From the NCBI GenBank assembly GCA_017390225.1, contig JAFPCL010000070.1, positions 1 to 6,646 of the forward strand: 6,646 nt of DNA, written 5' to 3'. The position numbers and the translations under genes are program-made. Every line of letters begins with the position of its first letter. The stretch's first letter is position 1. The stretch is from Clostridia bacterium (GTDB lineage Bacteria > Bacillota > Clostridia > CAKSNL01 > HGM11501). The notes beneath the pieces were generated by a model, which saw nothing but the letters and a program-made list of their open reading frames with translations, did no database searches and was not told the origin of the DNA. This document shows, in pieces, positions 1 to 5,700 of this stretch.

Positions 1-135
1 ATTCTTCATTTGATTATAACAAAAGCTTTAAAATAATACAATATAAAATATTTTAAAAATAATATCATTTTATTTGCGCATTTGTTTATCGAAATCATTT
101 ACAAATAACAAAATAAAACTTTTTTATAAAAACAG
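1..135. other. AT-rich gene-free leader upstream of SRP RNA promoter
   Basis: No coding frame, RNA motif or terminator is recognisable here. The stretch is strongly A+T-rich, with A- and T-tracts that become denser towards the -35 box at 136. Such tracts can act as an UP element (contact site for the RNA polymerase alpha subunit), as is usual for highly expressed stable RNAs, but this is inference from composition only. The gene further upstream is outside the window. Confidence 0.5.
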
Positions 136-164
136 TTGACTTTTTTTATAAAATTGTGTATACT
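136..164 (+). promoter_or_regulatory. Sigma-A-type promoter of the SRP RNA
   Basis: A -35 box TTGACT (136-141) and a -10 box TATACT (159-164) are separated by exactly 17 bases; each differs from consensus at one position. Transcription would begin about 7 bases downstream, at G171. This is the first base of GTTGTAC, the 5' strand of SRP RNA helix 1, so promoter and RNA structure agree on the 5' end. The near-consensus boxes and the A/T tracts just upstream fit strong constitutive expression of a stable RNA. Confidence 0.88.
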
Positions 165-170
165 ATATGC

Positions 171-440
171 GTTGTACTAGTCGGGGCAGTAGCGGCGCCT
201 TGTAACCTGCAATCCGCTATAGCAGGGATGAATGCCCCTTCCAAGGGTTTTATTTGACATGGCAGGCCTTCACGGAAAGTGTTGAAGGATGGGACCCACG
301 CAACAGAGCATTGTGAACCTCGTCAGGCGGGGAACCGAGCAGCGATAAGCAACCAGCTTTGTGTGCCGTGGTCATCTTGTCCGGAGCTTTTTTATAAGTT
401 ACCGCATGAAGAATAAATTCGAAGTTGGGGGTACAACTTT
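171..440 (+). ncRNA. ffs: Signal recognition particle RNA, large bacterial form (6S-like scRNA)
   Basis: This RNA is the scaffold of the signal recognition particle. It binds Ffh and targets nascent membrane proteins to FtsY. Helix 8 is clear: GTCAGGCGG (322-330), GGAA tetraloop (331-334), CCGAGCAGC (335-343), with the GUCAGG/AGCAGC internal loop bound by Ffh. The Alu domain is present: closing pairing 183-188 with 233-238, U-turn motif TGTAA (201-205), helix 4 hairpin CCTGC/GCAGG (206-210/222-226), and TAGCGG (190-195) complementary to CCGCTA (214-219), matching the known loop-loop contact between helices 3 and 4. Helix 5 segments include 249-254 with 412-417 and 258-261 with 405-408. The ends pair perfectly as helix 1: GTTGTAC (171-177) with GTACAAC (431-437). 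The length of about 267-273 nt matches the roughly 270-nt Bacillus form. The exact 3' end within the U-run (438-443) is not determinable here. The position just upstream of dnaX is as in B. subtilis (scr). Confidence 0.93.
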
Positions 441-443
441 TTT
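422..443 (+). terminator. Candidate intrinsic terminator at SRP RNA 3' end
   Basis: AAGTTG (422-427) can pair with CAACTT (434-439) around a six-base loop, followed by a T-run (438-443). The right arm overlaps GTACAAC, which also forms SRP RNA helix 1 with the RNA 5' end. Either the local hairpin or helix 1 itself, directly followed by the U-run, could cause release. The stem is short and A/U-rich, so termination may be partial, which would let transcripts run on into dnaX. Confidence 0.5.
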
Positions 444-476
444 ATTATATTTTTTCTGATTAAAGGCTGTGAAACA

Positions 477-2195
477 ATGGCATACCAGGCACTTTACCGC
501 AAATACCGCCCCCTCACCTTCGATGATGTTGTGGGGCAAGAGCCCGTCACACGCACGCTGAAAAATGCCGTGCTTTCCGGGCGCATTGGTCATGCCTATT
601 TATTTTGCGGCACCCGTGGCACAGGTAAGACTACCACGGCGCGAATTCTCAGCCGTGCACTCAACTGTGAAAACCCGCAGGATGGTAATCCGTGTAACCA
701 ATGTTCCAGCTGTCTGGGGATCTTAAATGAATCCGTGCTGGATGTCACGGAAATCGATGCCGCTTCCAACAACGGTGTCGACAACATCAGAAGTCTTCGT
801 GACGATGCGGCATATTCTGCCGCCAGCGTTAAATATAAAGTCTATATCATCGACGAAGCGCACATGCTCTCTCAAGGTGCATATAATGCACTGCTTAAAG
901 TGCTGGAAGAGCCTCCGCCCGGCGTGGTTTTCATTTTAGCAACCACCGAGCGCGTTTCGGCAACAATTCTTTCTCGTTGCCAGCGATTTGATTTCAAAAG
1001 AATCACCCCCCACGATATTGCCGGCAGACTGCGTTATATAGCGGAAAAAGAAGGGGTTACTGCCGACGAGCGTGCGCTTTCTTTGATTGCCGATGCCGCC
1101 GACGGTGCTCTGCGTGATGGCGTGAGCCTTTTGGATCAGTGCATTGGTCAAGGCGGCTCTGTCACCTATGAAACTGCGCTCTCCCTTTTGGGGCGAACCG
1201 GTGACCGATACATCGAAGATATTTTCCACGCCGTTGCGGCGGAAGATGATAAAAAAGCCGTCAGTGATTTTTTGAGCTTTGTTCGTGAAGGCAAGCCGGT
1301 CAGCGGTTTTGTGGACAGTTTTGTCCGTTTTGCCCGAGAGCTTCTGTTTTGCAAGCTCACCGAAGCACCGGAGCAAATGCTTTCCCTTTCGGAAGACGAT
1401 CTTTCCGCCAGAAAAGCACTCGCAAAAGCTTTTTCCAAAGAAAAGCTTTTATTCTGTATTCGTTTGGTCACCGAAGCCGGTGTCACTGCCAAGCAAATCT
1501 CCAATGCATCCATGCTGATTGAAGTAGCACTCATTCAGATGTGCCGTCCGGCACTCAGTAGTGCAAGCGATGCATATAATGCCCGCATTGCCGAGTTGGA
1601 GAGAAAATATGCCCAAGGCATTCCTGCCGCTTTGCCGGCAGAAGGCGTCGCTCCCGTGCCTAAAAAGAAGGTCATGAAAATGATCACACCGGAGCAAACG
1701 ACAGAACTCATTGCCAAAATCAAAAAACAATGGCAAAATGTATTGAAAGAGGTTCGTTCCGCCGGTGAAACAGCTATATATCATGCAATCCTTACCACGG
1801 ATGTCATGGAAGACGATGGTCGTTTGGTCATCCTCTTTGCATCCAAAGACAGCGAGAAATTAGCCGAAGGATTGCTTTCCGAAAACAACCGAAGAATTCG
1901 GCTCAGTGAGATTATTACCGCAAAATTTGGCAGTTGTCCGTCCATTATCCTGCGTTCTCAAGAAGACTATATGCAGGAAGTCGATGTTGATGATGATGCG
2001 CTTCTTGCCATGAATAAGAAGCTGGCGCAAAAAGCGGAAGAAGTCGATATTTACAATGACACCCCCGAAGATATTCCGGTGGAGGATATGCTCCCCCCCG
2101 ACTTTAACGACGACATTCCCATTCCCGAGGACGAACCTCCGGAAGAGGAAGAATATACATTTGAAGAAGATTCAGATGACTATGATGAAGAATAA
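477..2195 (+). CDS. dnaX: DNA polymerase III subunit gamma/tau
   Basis: This is the ATPase subunit of the clamp loader, which opens and loads the sliding clamp and organises the replisome. The protein has 572 residues, close to the B. subtilis tau length. The AAA+ module shows Walker A GTRGTGKT (45-52), a zinc-binding set C64, C73, C76, C79, Walker B IIDEAHML (124-131, with D126 and E127), sensor 1 around LATTE (154-158), the arginine-finger motif SRC (166-168) and sensor 2 GALRD (210-214). The clamp-loader collar follows, then a variable tau region. The last 53 residues are extremely acidic (26 D/E, no K/R). The ATG is preceded by AAAGG (462-466), 10 bases upstream. The stop overlaps the ribosome-binding site of ybaB 15 bases ahead, so the two are co-transcribed. 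No clear slippery site for a short gamma form is visible. Identification is secure. Confidence 0.97.
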   Translation: MAYQALYRKYRPLTFDDVVGQEPVTRTLKNAVLSGRIGHAYLFCGTRGTGKTTTARILSRALNCENPQDGNPCNQCSSCLGILNESVLDVTEIDAASNNGVDNIRSLRDDAAYSAASVKYKVYIIDEAHMLSQGAYNALLKVLEEPPPGVVFILATTERVSATILSRCQRFDFKRITPHDIAGRLRYIAEKEGVTADERALSLIADAADGALRDGVSLLDQCIGQGGSVTYETALSLLGRTGDRYIEDIFHAVAAEDDKKAVSDFLSFVREGKPVSGFVDSFVRFARELLFCKLTEAPEQMLSLSEDDLSARKALAKAFSKEKLLFCIRLVTEAGVTAKQISNASMLIEVALIQMCRPALSSASDAYNARIAELERKYAQGIPAALPAEGVAPVPKKKVMKMITPEQTTELIAKIKKQWQNVLKEVRSAGETAIYHAILTTDVMEDDGRLVILFASKDSEKLAEGLLSENNRRIRLSEIITAKFGSCPSIILRSQEDYMQEVDVDDDALLAMNKKLAQKAEEVDIYNDTPEDIPVEDMLPPDFNDDIPIPEDEPPEEEEYTFEEDSDDYDEE

Positions 2196-2200
2196 GGAGG
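2196..2200 (+). promoter_or_regulatory. Strong ribosome-binding site of ybaB joined to the dnaX stop
   Basis: TAAGGAGG at 2193-2200 fuses the dnaX stop codon (TAA) to a near-perfect Shine-Dalgarno sequence, 9 bases before the ybaB ATG. It is the strongest such site in the window, fitting high expression of a nucleoid-associated protein and coupling to dnaX translation. Confidence 0.85.
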
Positions 2201-2209
2201 AAAATAAAA

Positions 2210-2557
2210 ATGGCAAAAGGTGGATTCCCCAGAGGTATGAATTTAGGTGGCAACATGAATCAGATGATTCGTCAAGCCCAGAAAATGCAAGAAGATATGG
2301 CAAAAGCGCAGGAAGAGCTGAAAGTTGCCACATATGAAGGCACCGCAGGTGGCGGCGTTGTTAAAGTAATGGTGAATGGTGATCGTGAAGTTTTATCGAT
2401 CACTTTTGCTCCCGAAGCCGTTGATCCCGATGATGTTGAAATGCTCCAGGATTTGACCATGGTTGCTGTTAATGATGCTCTGAAAAAAGCAGAAGCTGCA
2501 GCTACAGAGGTTATGGGACAAATTACCGGCGGCATCAGCATTCCCGGCTTAATGTAA
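2210..2557 (+). CDS. ybaB: YbaB/EbfC family nucleoid-associated protein
   Basis: This is a 115-residue member of the YbaB/EbfC family, small dimeric DNA-binding proteins associated with the nucleoid; the B. subtilis equivalent is YaaK. A glycine- and methionine-rich N-terminus (about 1-15) leads into the long family helix (about 16-40, with NQMIRQAQKMQEDMAKAQEE). The beta-rich core follows (about 41-75, including GGGVVKVMVNGDREVLSI), then a C-terminal helix (about 85-107) and the typical glycine-rich end. Length and pattern are normal for the family. The start at 2210 is fixed by the AAGGAGG site just upstream. The gene sits between dnaX and recR, the conserved order in many bacteria, and probably shares their mRNA. 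The precise cellular role of the family is not settled, although involvement in DNA repair or nucleoid organisation is commonly proposed. Confidence 0.95.
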   Translation: MAKGGFPRGMNLGGNMNQMIRQAQKMQEDMAKAQEELKVATYEGTAGGGVVKVMVNGDREVLSITFAPEAVDPDDVEMLQDLTMVAVNDALKKAEAAATEVMGQITGGISIPGLM

Positions 2558-2580
2558 GTTTTAGAAACGGAGTTTTATCA

Positions 2581-3174
2581 ATGTACATTGCCCCTTTGGC
2601 ACAATTGATTGAATCATTTGAACGTATGCCCGGCATCGGACACAAGTCCGCTGTCCGTTTGGCATTTCATGTACTGAACCAATCCGAAGAAGCCGTTGAA
2701 AACTTTGCTGACATTCTGCTCACAGCAAAAAAATCCATTCATTGCTGCCAAATATGCCAGGATCTCACAAATACTGAGATTTGCAGATTGTGCAGTAGTC
2801 CCGAACGAGATTCTTCGACCATTTGTGTTGTTGAAGCACCCAAAGATGTGCTCGCCATGGAAAAAACCCATGAATACAAAGGACTTTATCATGTCCTTCA
2901 TGGCGTGATTTCCCCCATGGACGGCATTGGTGCAGACGAAATCAAGGTCAAAGAATTGCTGGCTCGTCTTTCCGACAACACGGTTCGGGAAATCATCGTC
3001 GCCACGGGCTCAACCGTCGAAGGTGAGGCCACGGCTTTATATCTGGCACGGCTGATTAAGCCTATGGGCATCCGTGTCACACGCATTGGCAGCGGTCTTC
3101 CCGTCGGTGCCGATTTGGAATATGCCGATGAAGTCACCTTAATTCGTGCTTTAGAGGGACGTCGGGAAATCTAA
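2581..3174 (+). CDS. recR: Recombination mediator protein RecR
   Basis: RecR works with RecO (and RecF) to load RecA onto SSB-coated single-stranded DNA during gap repair. The 197-residue protein is of standard length and has all family parts in order. These are an N-terminal helix-hairpin-helix with MPGIGHKSAVRLAFH (16-30), a zinc finger C56-X2-C59-X8-C68-X2-C71, and a Toprim domain starting at ICVVEAPKDV (81-90, acidic residue E85) with the TVEGEATA signature (145-152). The conserved C-terminal block GLPVGADLEYADEVTL follows (172-187). The usual ATNPT of the Toprim loop reads ATGST here, a mild substitution. The ATG is preceded by CGGAG (2568-2572) at 8 bases. The 23-base gap from ybaB indicates one operon. 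Confidence 0.97.
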   Translation: MYIAPLAQLIESFERMPGIGHKSAVRLAFHVLNQSEEAVENFADILLTAKKSIHCCQICQDLTNTEICRLCSSPERDSSTICVVEAPKDVLAMEKTHEYKGLYHVLHGVISPMDGIGADEIKVKELLARLSDNTVREIIVATGSTVEGEATALYLARLIKPMGIRVTRIGSGLPVGADLEYADEVTLIRALEGRREI

Positions 3175-3239
3175 CCAACATATGCATATTTTAAAAGTTG
3201 TCCGCTTATAATATTTATATCAGAAAGGCGGCGACGGAT

Positions 3240-3476
3240 ATGTATGTAAAAAAACAAAAAACCATCAGTCAGCAATTGGCGCATTTTTCCCAAAAAAGAA
3301 ATCGCTTGGGAAGTGAAATTCAAGATGCAAAACGTGAAATGGAGCTGGCGCAAATGCATTTCAATCAAGCGCAAGGCGCATGGATTGATGTTTGTGCCCA
3401 TTCCCTTCGCGCAGCAGAATTGAAATATGCACAGCTGATTCGGATGGCAAAAGCAGAAGAAAGACTTTCTTCATAA
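3240..3476 (+). CDS. yaaL: YaaL-like small protein (DUF2508 family)
   Basis: This small hypothetical protein of 78 residues begins MYVKKQKTIS. It is almost entirely helical: a charged, probably coiled-coil stretch (about 8-45), then WIDVCAHSLRAAELKYAQLIRMAKAEE (from about 48). The second half resembles the DUF2508 pattern of an ID dipeptide followed by AAE.+Y..L.R.AK. The position directly after recR is where B. subtilis carries yaaL, a member of this family; position and pattern together support the call, but no search was run. The function of the family is unknown. The ATG at 3240 is chosen because AGAAAGG (3222-3228) lies 11 bases upstream, equivalent to normal spacing because this motif pairs with the distal part of the anti-Shine-Dalgarno. 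An upstream in-frame TTG (3198) has no such site. There is no signal peptide or membrane segment. Confidence 0.8.
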   Translation: MYVKKQKTISQQLAHFSQKRNRLGSEIQDAKREMELAQMHFNQAQGAWIDVCAHSLRAAELKYAQLIRMAKAEERLSS

Positions 3477-3478
3477 AG

Positions 3479-3526
3479 CCTTCTTATTTGTCCGTCATAA
3501 GAAGGTTATTCTCCATTTAACGGACA
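3479..3526 (+). promoter_or_regulatory. Perfect 9-bp hairpin in the mrp leader, possible pseudoknot
   Basis: CCTTCTTAT (3479-3487) pairs perfectly with ATAAGAAGG (3497-3505) around a nine-base loop. The following bases (TTATTCTCC) are a poor U-tract, so a normal intrinsic terminator is doubtful. Loop bases TGTCCGT (3489-3495) are perfectly complementary to ACGGACA (3520-3526), which abuts the mrp ribosome-binding site AGAAAGG (3526-3532). Stem 1 of 9 bp, stem 2 of 7 bp and connecting loops of 1, 1 and 14 nt give geometry typical of an H-type pseudoknot. It could weaken transcription into mrp, protect an mRNA end, or gate ribosome access; none of these is shown directly. Confidence 0.5.
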
Positions 3527-3543
3527 GAAAGGCTATGAAAAAA

Positions 3544-4383
3544 ATGAGCGAAGAATGCACCCATGATTGTAGTACCTGCAGTGCAAACTGCGGATCGCGT
3601 GAAAGAAAAAGAGAAGATTTTTGGGAAAAGACCCACGAAGACACCCACGTAAAAAAAGTCATTGCTGTTTTAAGCGGTAAAGGCGGCGTAGGTAAGTCCA
3701 TGGTATCTTCCCTTTTAGCTGTCGAACTCAATCGCCGCGGTCATAAAACCGCCGTGCTCGACAGTGATATTTTAGGACCTTCCATCCCCCGTCTGTTCGG
3801 CATGAAAAAAGAACGTGCCACAGGTCGCGGTGATTTATTGGTTCCCGTCGAGAGCAAAACAGGCGTAAAAGTTATGTCTGTTAATCTGCTTTTAGAAGAA
3901 GAAACAACCCCTGTATTATGGCGTGGTCCTGTTGTTTCCGGTGTTATCACCCAATTCTGGACACAAACCGATTGGGGCGATGTGGATTTCATGGTGGTCG
4001 ATATGCCCCCCGGCACCGGTGATGTTGCGTTGACCGTGATGCAATCCATTCCCGTGGATGGCATTATCATTGTCACCTCTCCGCAGGAATTGGTTTCCGT
4101 GATTGTTGAAAAGGCAACACGTATGGCAGAAGCCGTCGGTGTGCCGATTTTGGGTATTGTTGAAAACATGAGCTACATGGAATGTCCTGATTGCGGCAAA
4201 CGTATTGAAGTATTCGGTGAAAGCCACACCGATGAGGTTGCTTTCCGCCATGACCTTGAAATTTTAGACAAGCTCCCCTTCAATCCGAAGTTTGCCAAAG
4301 CCGCCGATGACGGTGCGGTTGAATTGTGCGACAGTGATATGCTGAAGCTTTCCGCCGATGCTGCTGAAAACTTATTGAAGTAA
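3544..4383 (+). CDS. mrp: Mrp/NBP35-type Fe-S cluster carrier ATPase
   Basis: This is a cytosolic P-loop NTPase of the Mrp/ApbC/NBP35 family, which holds and transfers iron-sulfur clusters to apoproteins. From the chosen start the protein has 279 residues. A short cysteine-rich N-terminus has C5-X3-C9-X2-C12-X3-C16, possibly an extra cluster site. The deviant Walker A GKGGVGKS follows (45-52, signature lysine K46), then the switch I-like LDSDILGPS (72-80), Walker B DMPPGTGD (153-160), and the CPDC pair (C214, C217) within ENMSYMECPDCG that bridges a cluster between two subunits. An earlier in-frame ATG at 3535 lies only 2 bases after AGAAAGG (3526-3532). The ATG at 3544 lies 11 bases after it, the same spacing as the preceding gene, so it is preferred. 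The next gene starts 13 bases after the stop, indicating co-transcription. Family assignment is secure; client proteins are unknown. Confidence 0.93.
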   Translation: MSEECTHDCSTCSANCGSRERKREDFWEKTHEDTHVKKVIAVLSGKGGVGKSMVSSLLAVELNRRGHKTAVLDSDILGPSIPRLFGMKKERATGRGDLLVPVESKTGVKVMSVNLLLEEETTPVLWRGPVVSGVITQFWTQTDWGDVDFMVVDMPPGTGDVALTVMQSIPVDGIIIVTSPQELVSVIVEKATRMAEAVGVPILGIVENMSYMECPDCGKRIEVFGESHTDEVAFRHDLEILDKLPFNPKFAKAADDGAVELCDSDMLKLSADAAENLLK

Positions 4384-4396
4384 GAGGAATATTTCG

Positions 4397-5608
4397 ATGG
4401 ACAATGAAAGAAAGCACTATATTGACCTGAGCCCTGCCCTTGCCGAACGGATTCGTAAAGAAAGGCAGGATATATACCTCAGCGAAGATTTAGCAATCCG
4501 CAGAGTCCGCCGTCCAAGAGACACGGCAAGCACACTGCGGCCGGCTTTCGTGCGCGATGCCGAAAAAATCATGAATTGTCCCTACTATAATCGCTATGCC
4601 GACAAAACACAGGTGTTTTCATTTTATAAGAATGACGATATCTCCCGTCGTGCACTGCACATCCAACTGGTCTCTCGCATTGCTCGTGGTATTGGATATA
4701 CCTTGGGTCTGAATTTAGACCTTATTGAAGCCATTGCCATCGGTCACGACTTGGGGCACACACCCTTCGGCCATGTTGGTGAACGTATTTTAAGCCGTAT
4801 CTACAACGAAAAGACGGGTATGTATTTCCATCACAATTTGCAAAGTGTGCGAATTTTAGATCGGATTTTCGGCTATAATATCAGCTTGCAGGTTTTAGAT
4901 GGCATTTTGTGCCACAACGGTGAATTGGAACTTTCGGAATACCAGCCTCGTCCTTTAAAGGATTTTGCGGAATTCGACGAAATGCTTGATTTCTGTCACC
5001 AAAACAAAGAGGGCTCCGCCCATTTCGTGCCTGCTACCTTAGAGGGCTGTGTTGTCCGTCTTTCGGATATTTTGGCATACATAGGGAAAGATCGCCAAGA
5101 TGCCATCAAGGCAAAGCTTCTTTCCGATGATTCCTGTTTTTCGGAAACAGTAGTCGGGAAATTCAATGCCGCCATCATCCACAATCTGACGGTTAACCTA
5201 ATTGAAAACAGCTACGGCAAGGATTATCTTTCTCTGTCCCCCGAATATTTTGAAGCACTTCGTTTGGCAAAAAAGGAAAACTACGAGCATATATATATGC
5301 ACGAAGCGCAAATGGAAGCTTACTCCCCATTAAACGATATGTTCGAAAATGTCTATCAGCGCCTGTACGAGGATCTTACCTCCAAAAAAAGCGATTCGGT
5401 CATTCATCGTCACCATTTGGAATACGTTGCTTCGTCTTCCAAATACTACGAAAGCACCGATTATGAAAGCGACGAACCCAATCGTATCGTCGTGGACTAC
5501 ATCGCCAGCATGACCGATGATTATTTCCTGGATCTGTATGATTACCTGTTCCCCGGTGGCCATGGCATAAAATATGTTTCCTATTTTAAAGAGAATCATA
5601 ATAACTGA
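4397..5608 (+). CDS. dGTPase-like HD-domain phosphohydrolase
   Basis: This 403-residue HD-superfamily metal-dependent phosphohydrolase is related to deoxyguanosinetriphosphate triphosphohydrolases, which cleave dNTPs to nucleoside and triphosphate. Visible motifs are KTQVF (70-74), first metal histidine H88 in RRALHIQLVSRIAR, the HD pair H117/D118 in GHDLGHTPFGH (116-126), HHN (145-147) in the family's F.HN..S.R block, and the final metal aspartate D224 in RLSDILAY. All metal ligands are present, so it should be active. The block before KTQVF (YYNRYADKTQVF) departs from the common AFRRL.HKTQVF, and RALHI replaces the common RLTHS, marking a divergent subgroup; substrate preference cannot be read from sequence. 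The C-terminal third (about 285-403) is helical and acidic, ending near VVDYIASMTDDYFLDLYDYLFP. The start is supported by AGAGGAA 9-13 bases upstream. It is the last gene before a strong terminator. Confidence 0.87.
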   Translation: MDNERKHYIDLSPALAERIRKERQDIYLSEDLAIRRVRRPRDTASTLRPAFVRDAEKIMNCPYYNRYADKTQVFSFYKNDDISRRALHIQLVSRIARGIGYTLGLNLDLIEAIAIGHDLGHTPFGHVGERILSRIYNEKTGMYFHHNLQSVRILDRIFGYNISLQVLDGILCHNGELELSEYQPRPLKDFAEFDEMLDFCHQNKEGSAHFVPATLEGCVVRLSDILAYIGKDRQDAIKAKLLSDDSCFSETVVGKFNAAIIHNLTVNLIENSYGKDYLSLSPEYFEALRLAKKENYEHIYMHEAQMEAYSPLNDMFENVYQRLYEDLTSKKSDSVIHRHHLEYVASSSKYYESTDYESDEPNRIVVDYIASMTDDYFLDLYDYLFPGGHGIKYVSYFKENHNN

Positions 5609-5610
5609 CA

Positions 5611-5651
5611 AAAGCTCTTGCAAAGAACACACGCTTTGCAAGAGCTTTTTT
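5611..5651 (+). terminator. Strong intrinsic terminator closing the dnaX-HD operon
   Basis: A perfect 15-bp stem pairs AAAGCTCTTGCAAAG (5611-5625) with CTTTGCAAGAGCTTT (5634-5648) around an eight-base loop. A run of six T (5646-5651) follows. It begins two bases after the HD gene stop codon (5606-5608). This is the clearest terminator in the window and marks the 3' end of the plus-strand operon. The A-rich left flank gives only a weak T-tract on the other strand, so it acts mainly on plus-strand transcripts. Confidence 0.95.
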
Positions 5652-5700
5652 GAAAACAAAAAAGGGGCAGGGAAAAAGTTCAAGAACGGACAAACCGAAT

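Noticed and set aside
388..393. T-run as the SRP RNA terminator
   Set aside because: No good stem directly precedes it, and helix 5 and helix 1 pairings continue to 437, so it is most likely internal to the RNA.
1246..1257. A6G run in dnaX as a programmed -1 frameshift site
   Set aside because: The codon phase is AAA AAA G, not the A AAA AAG needed for tandem slippage, and it falls inside the folded ATPase/collar region. CCTAAAAAG near 1660 is also unsuitable because the P-site codon would mispair.
936..1784. Long minus-strand frames opposite dnaX (up to 146 codons), and similar ones opposite recR, mrp and the HD gene
   Set aside because: They are antisense shadows of well-identified genes, with no ribosome-binding sites and compositions unlike real proteins.
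3180..3189. Perfect palindrome ATATGCATAT between recR and the yaaL-like gene
   Set aside because: Short, A/T-rich and without a T-tract; too likely by chance to call a terminator or operator.
3207..3212. TATAAT as a -10 box for an internal promoter
   Set aside because: No recognisable -35 box lies 16-18 bases upstream (GCATAT region) and there is no extended -10 TG, so read-through from recR is the simpler reading.
3198..3239. Upstream TTG start for the yaaL-like gene (92 residues)
   Set aside because: No ribosome-binding site precedes the TTG, while AGAAAGG is correctly placed for the ATG at 3240.
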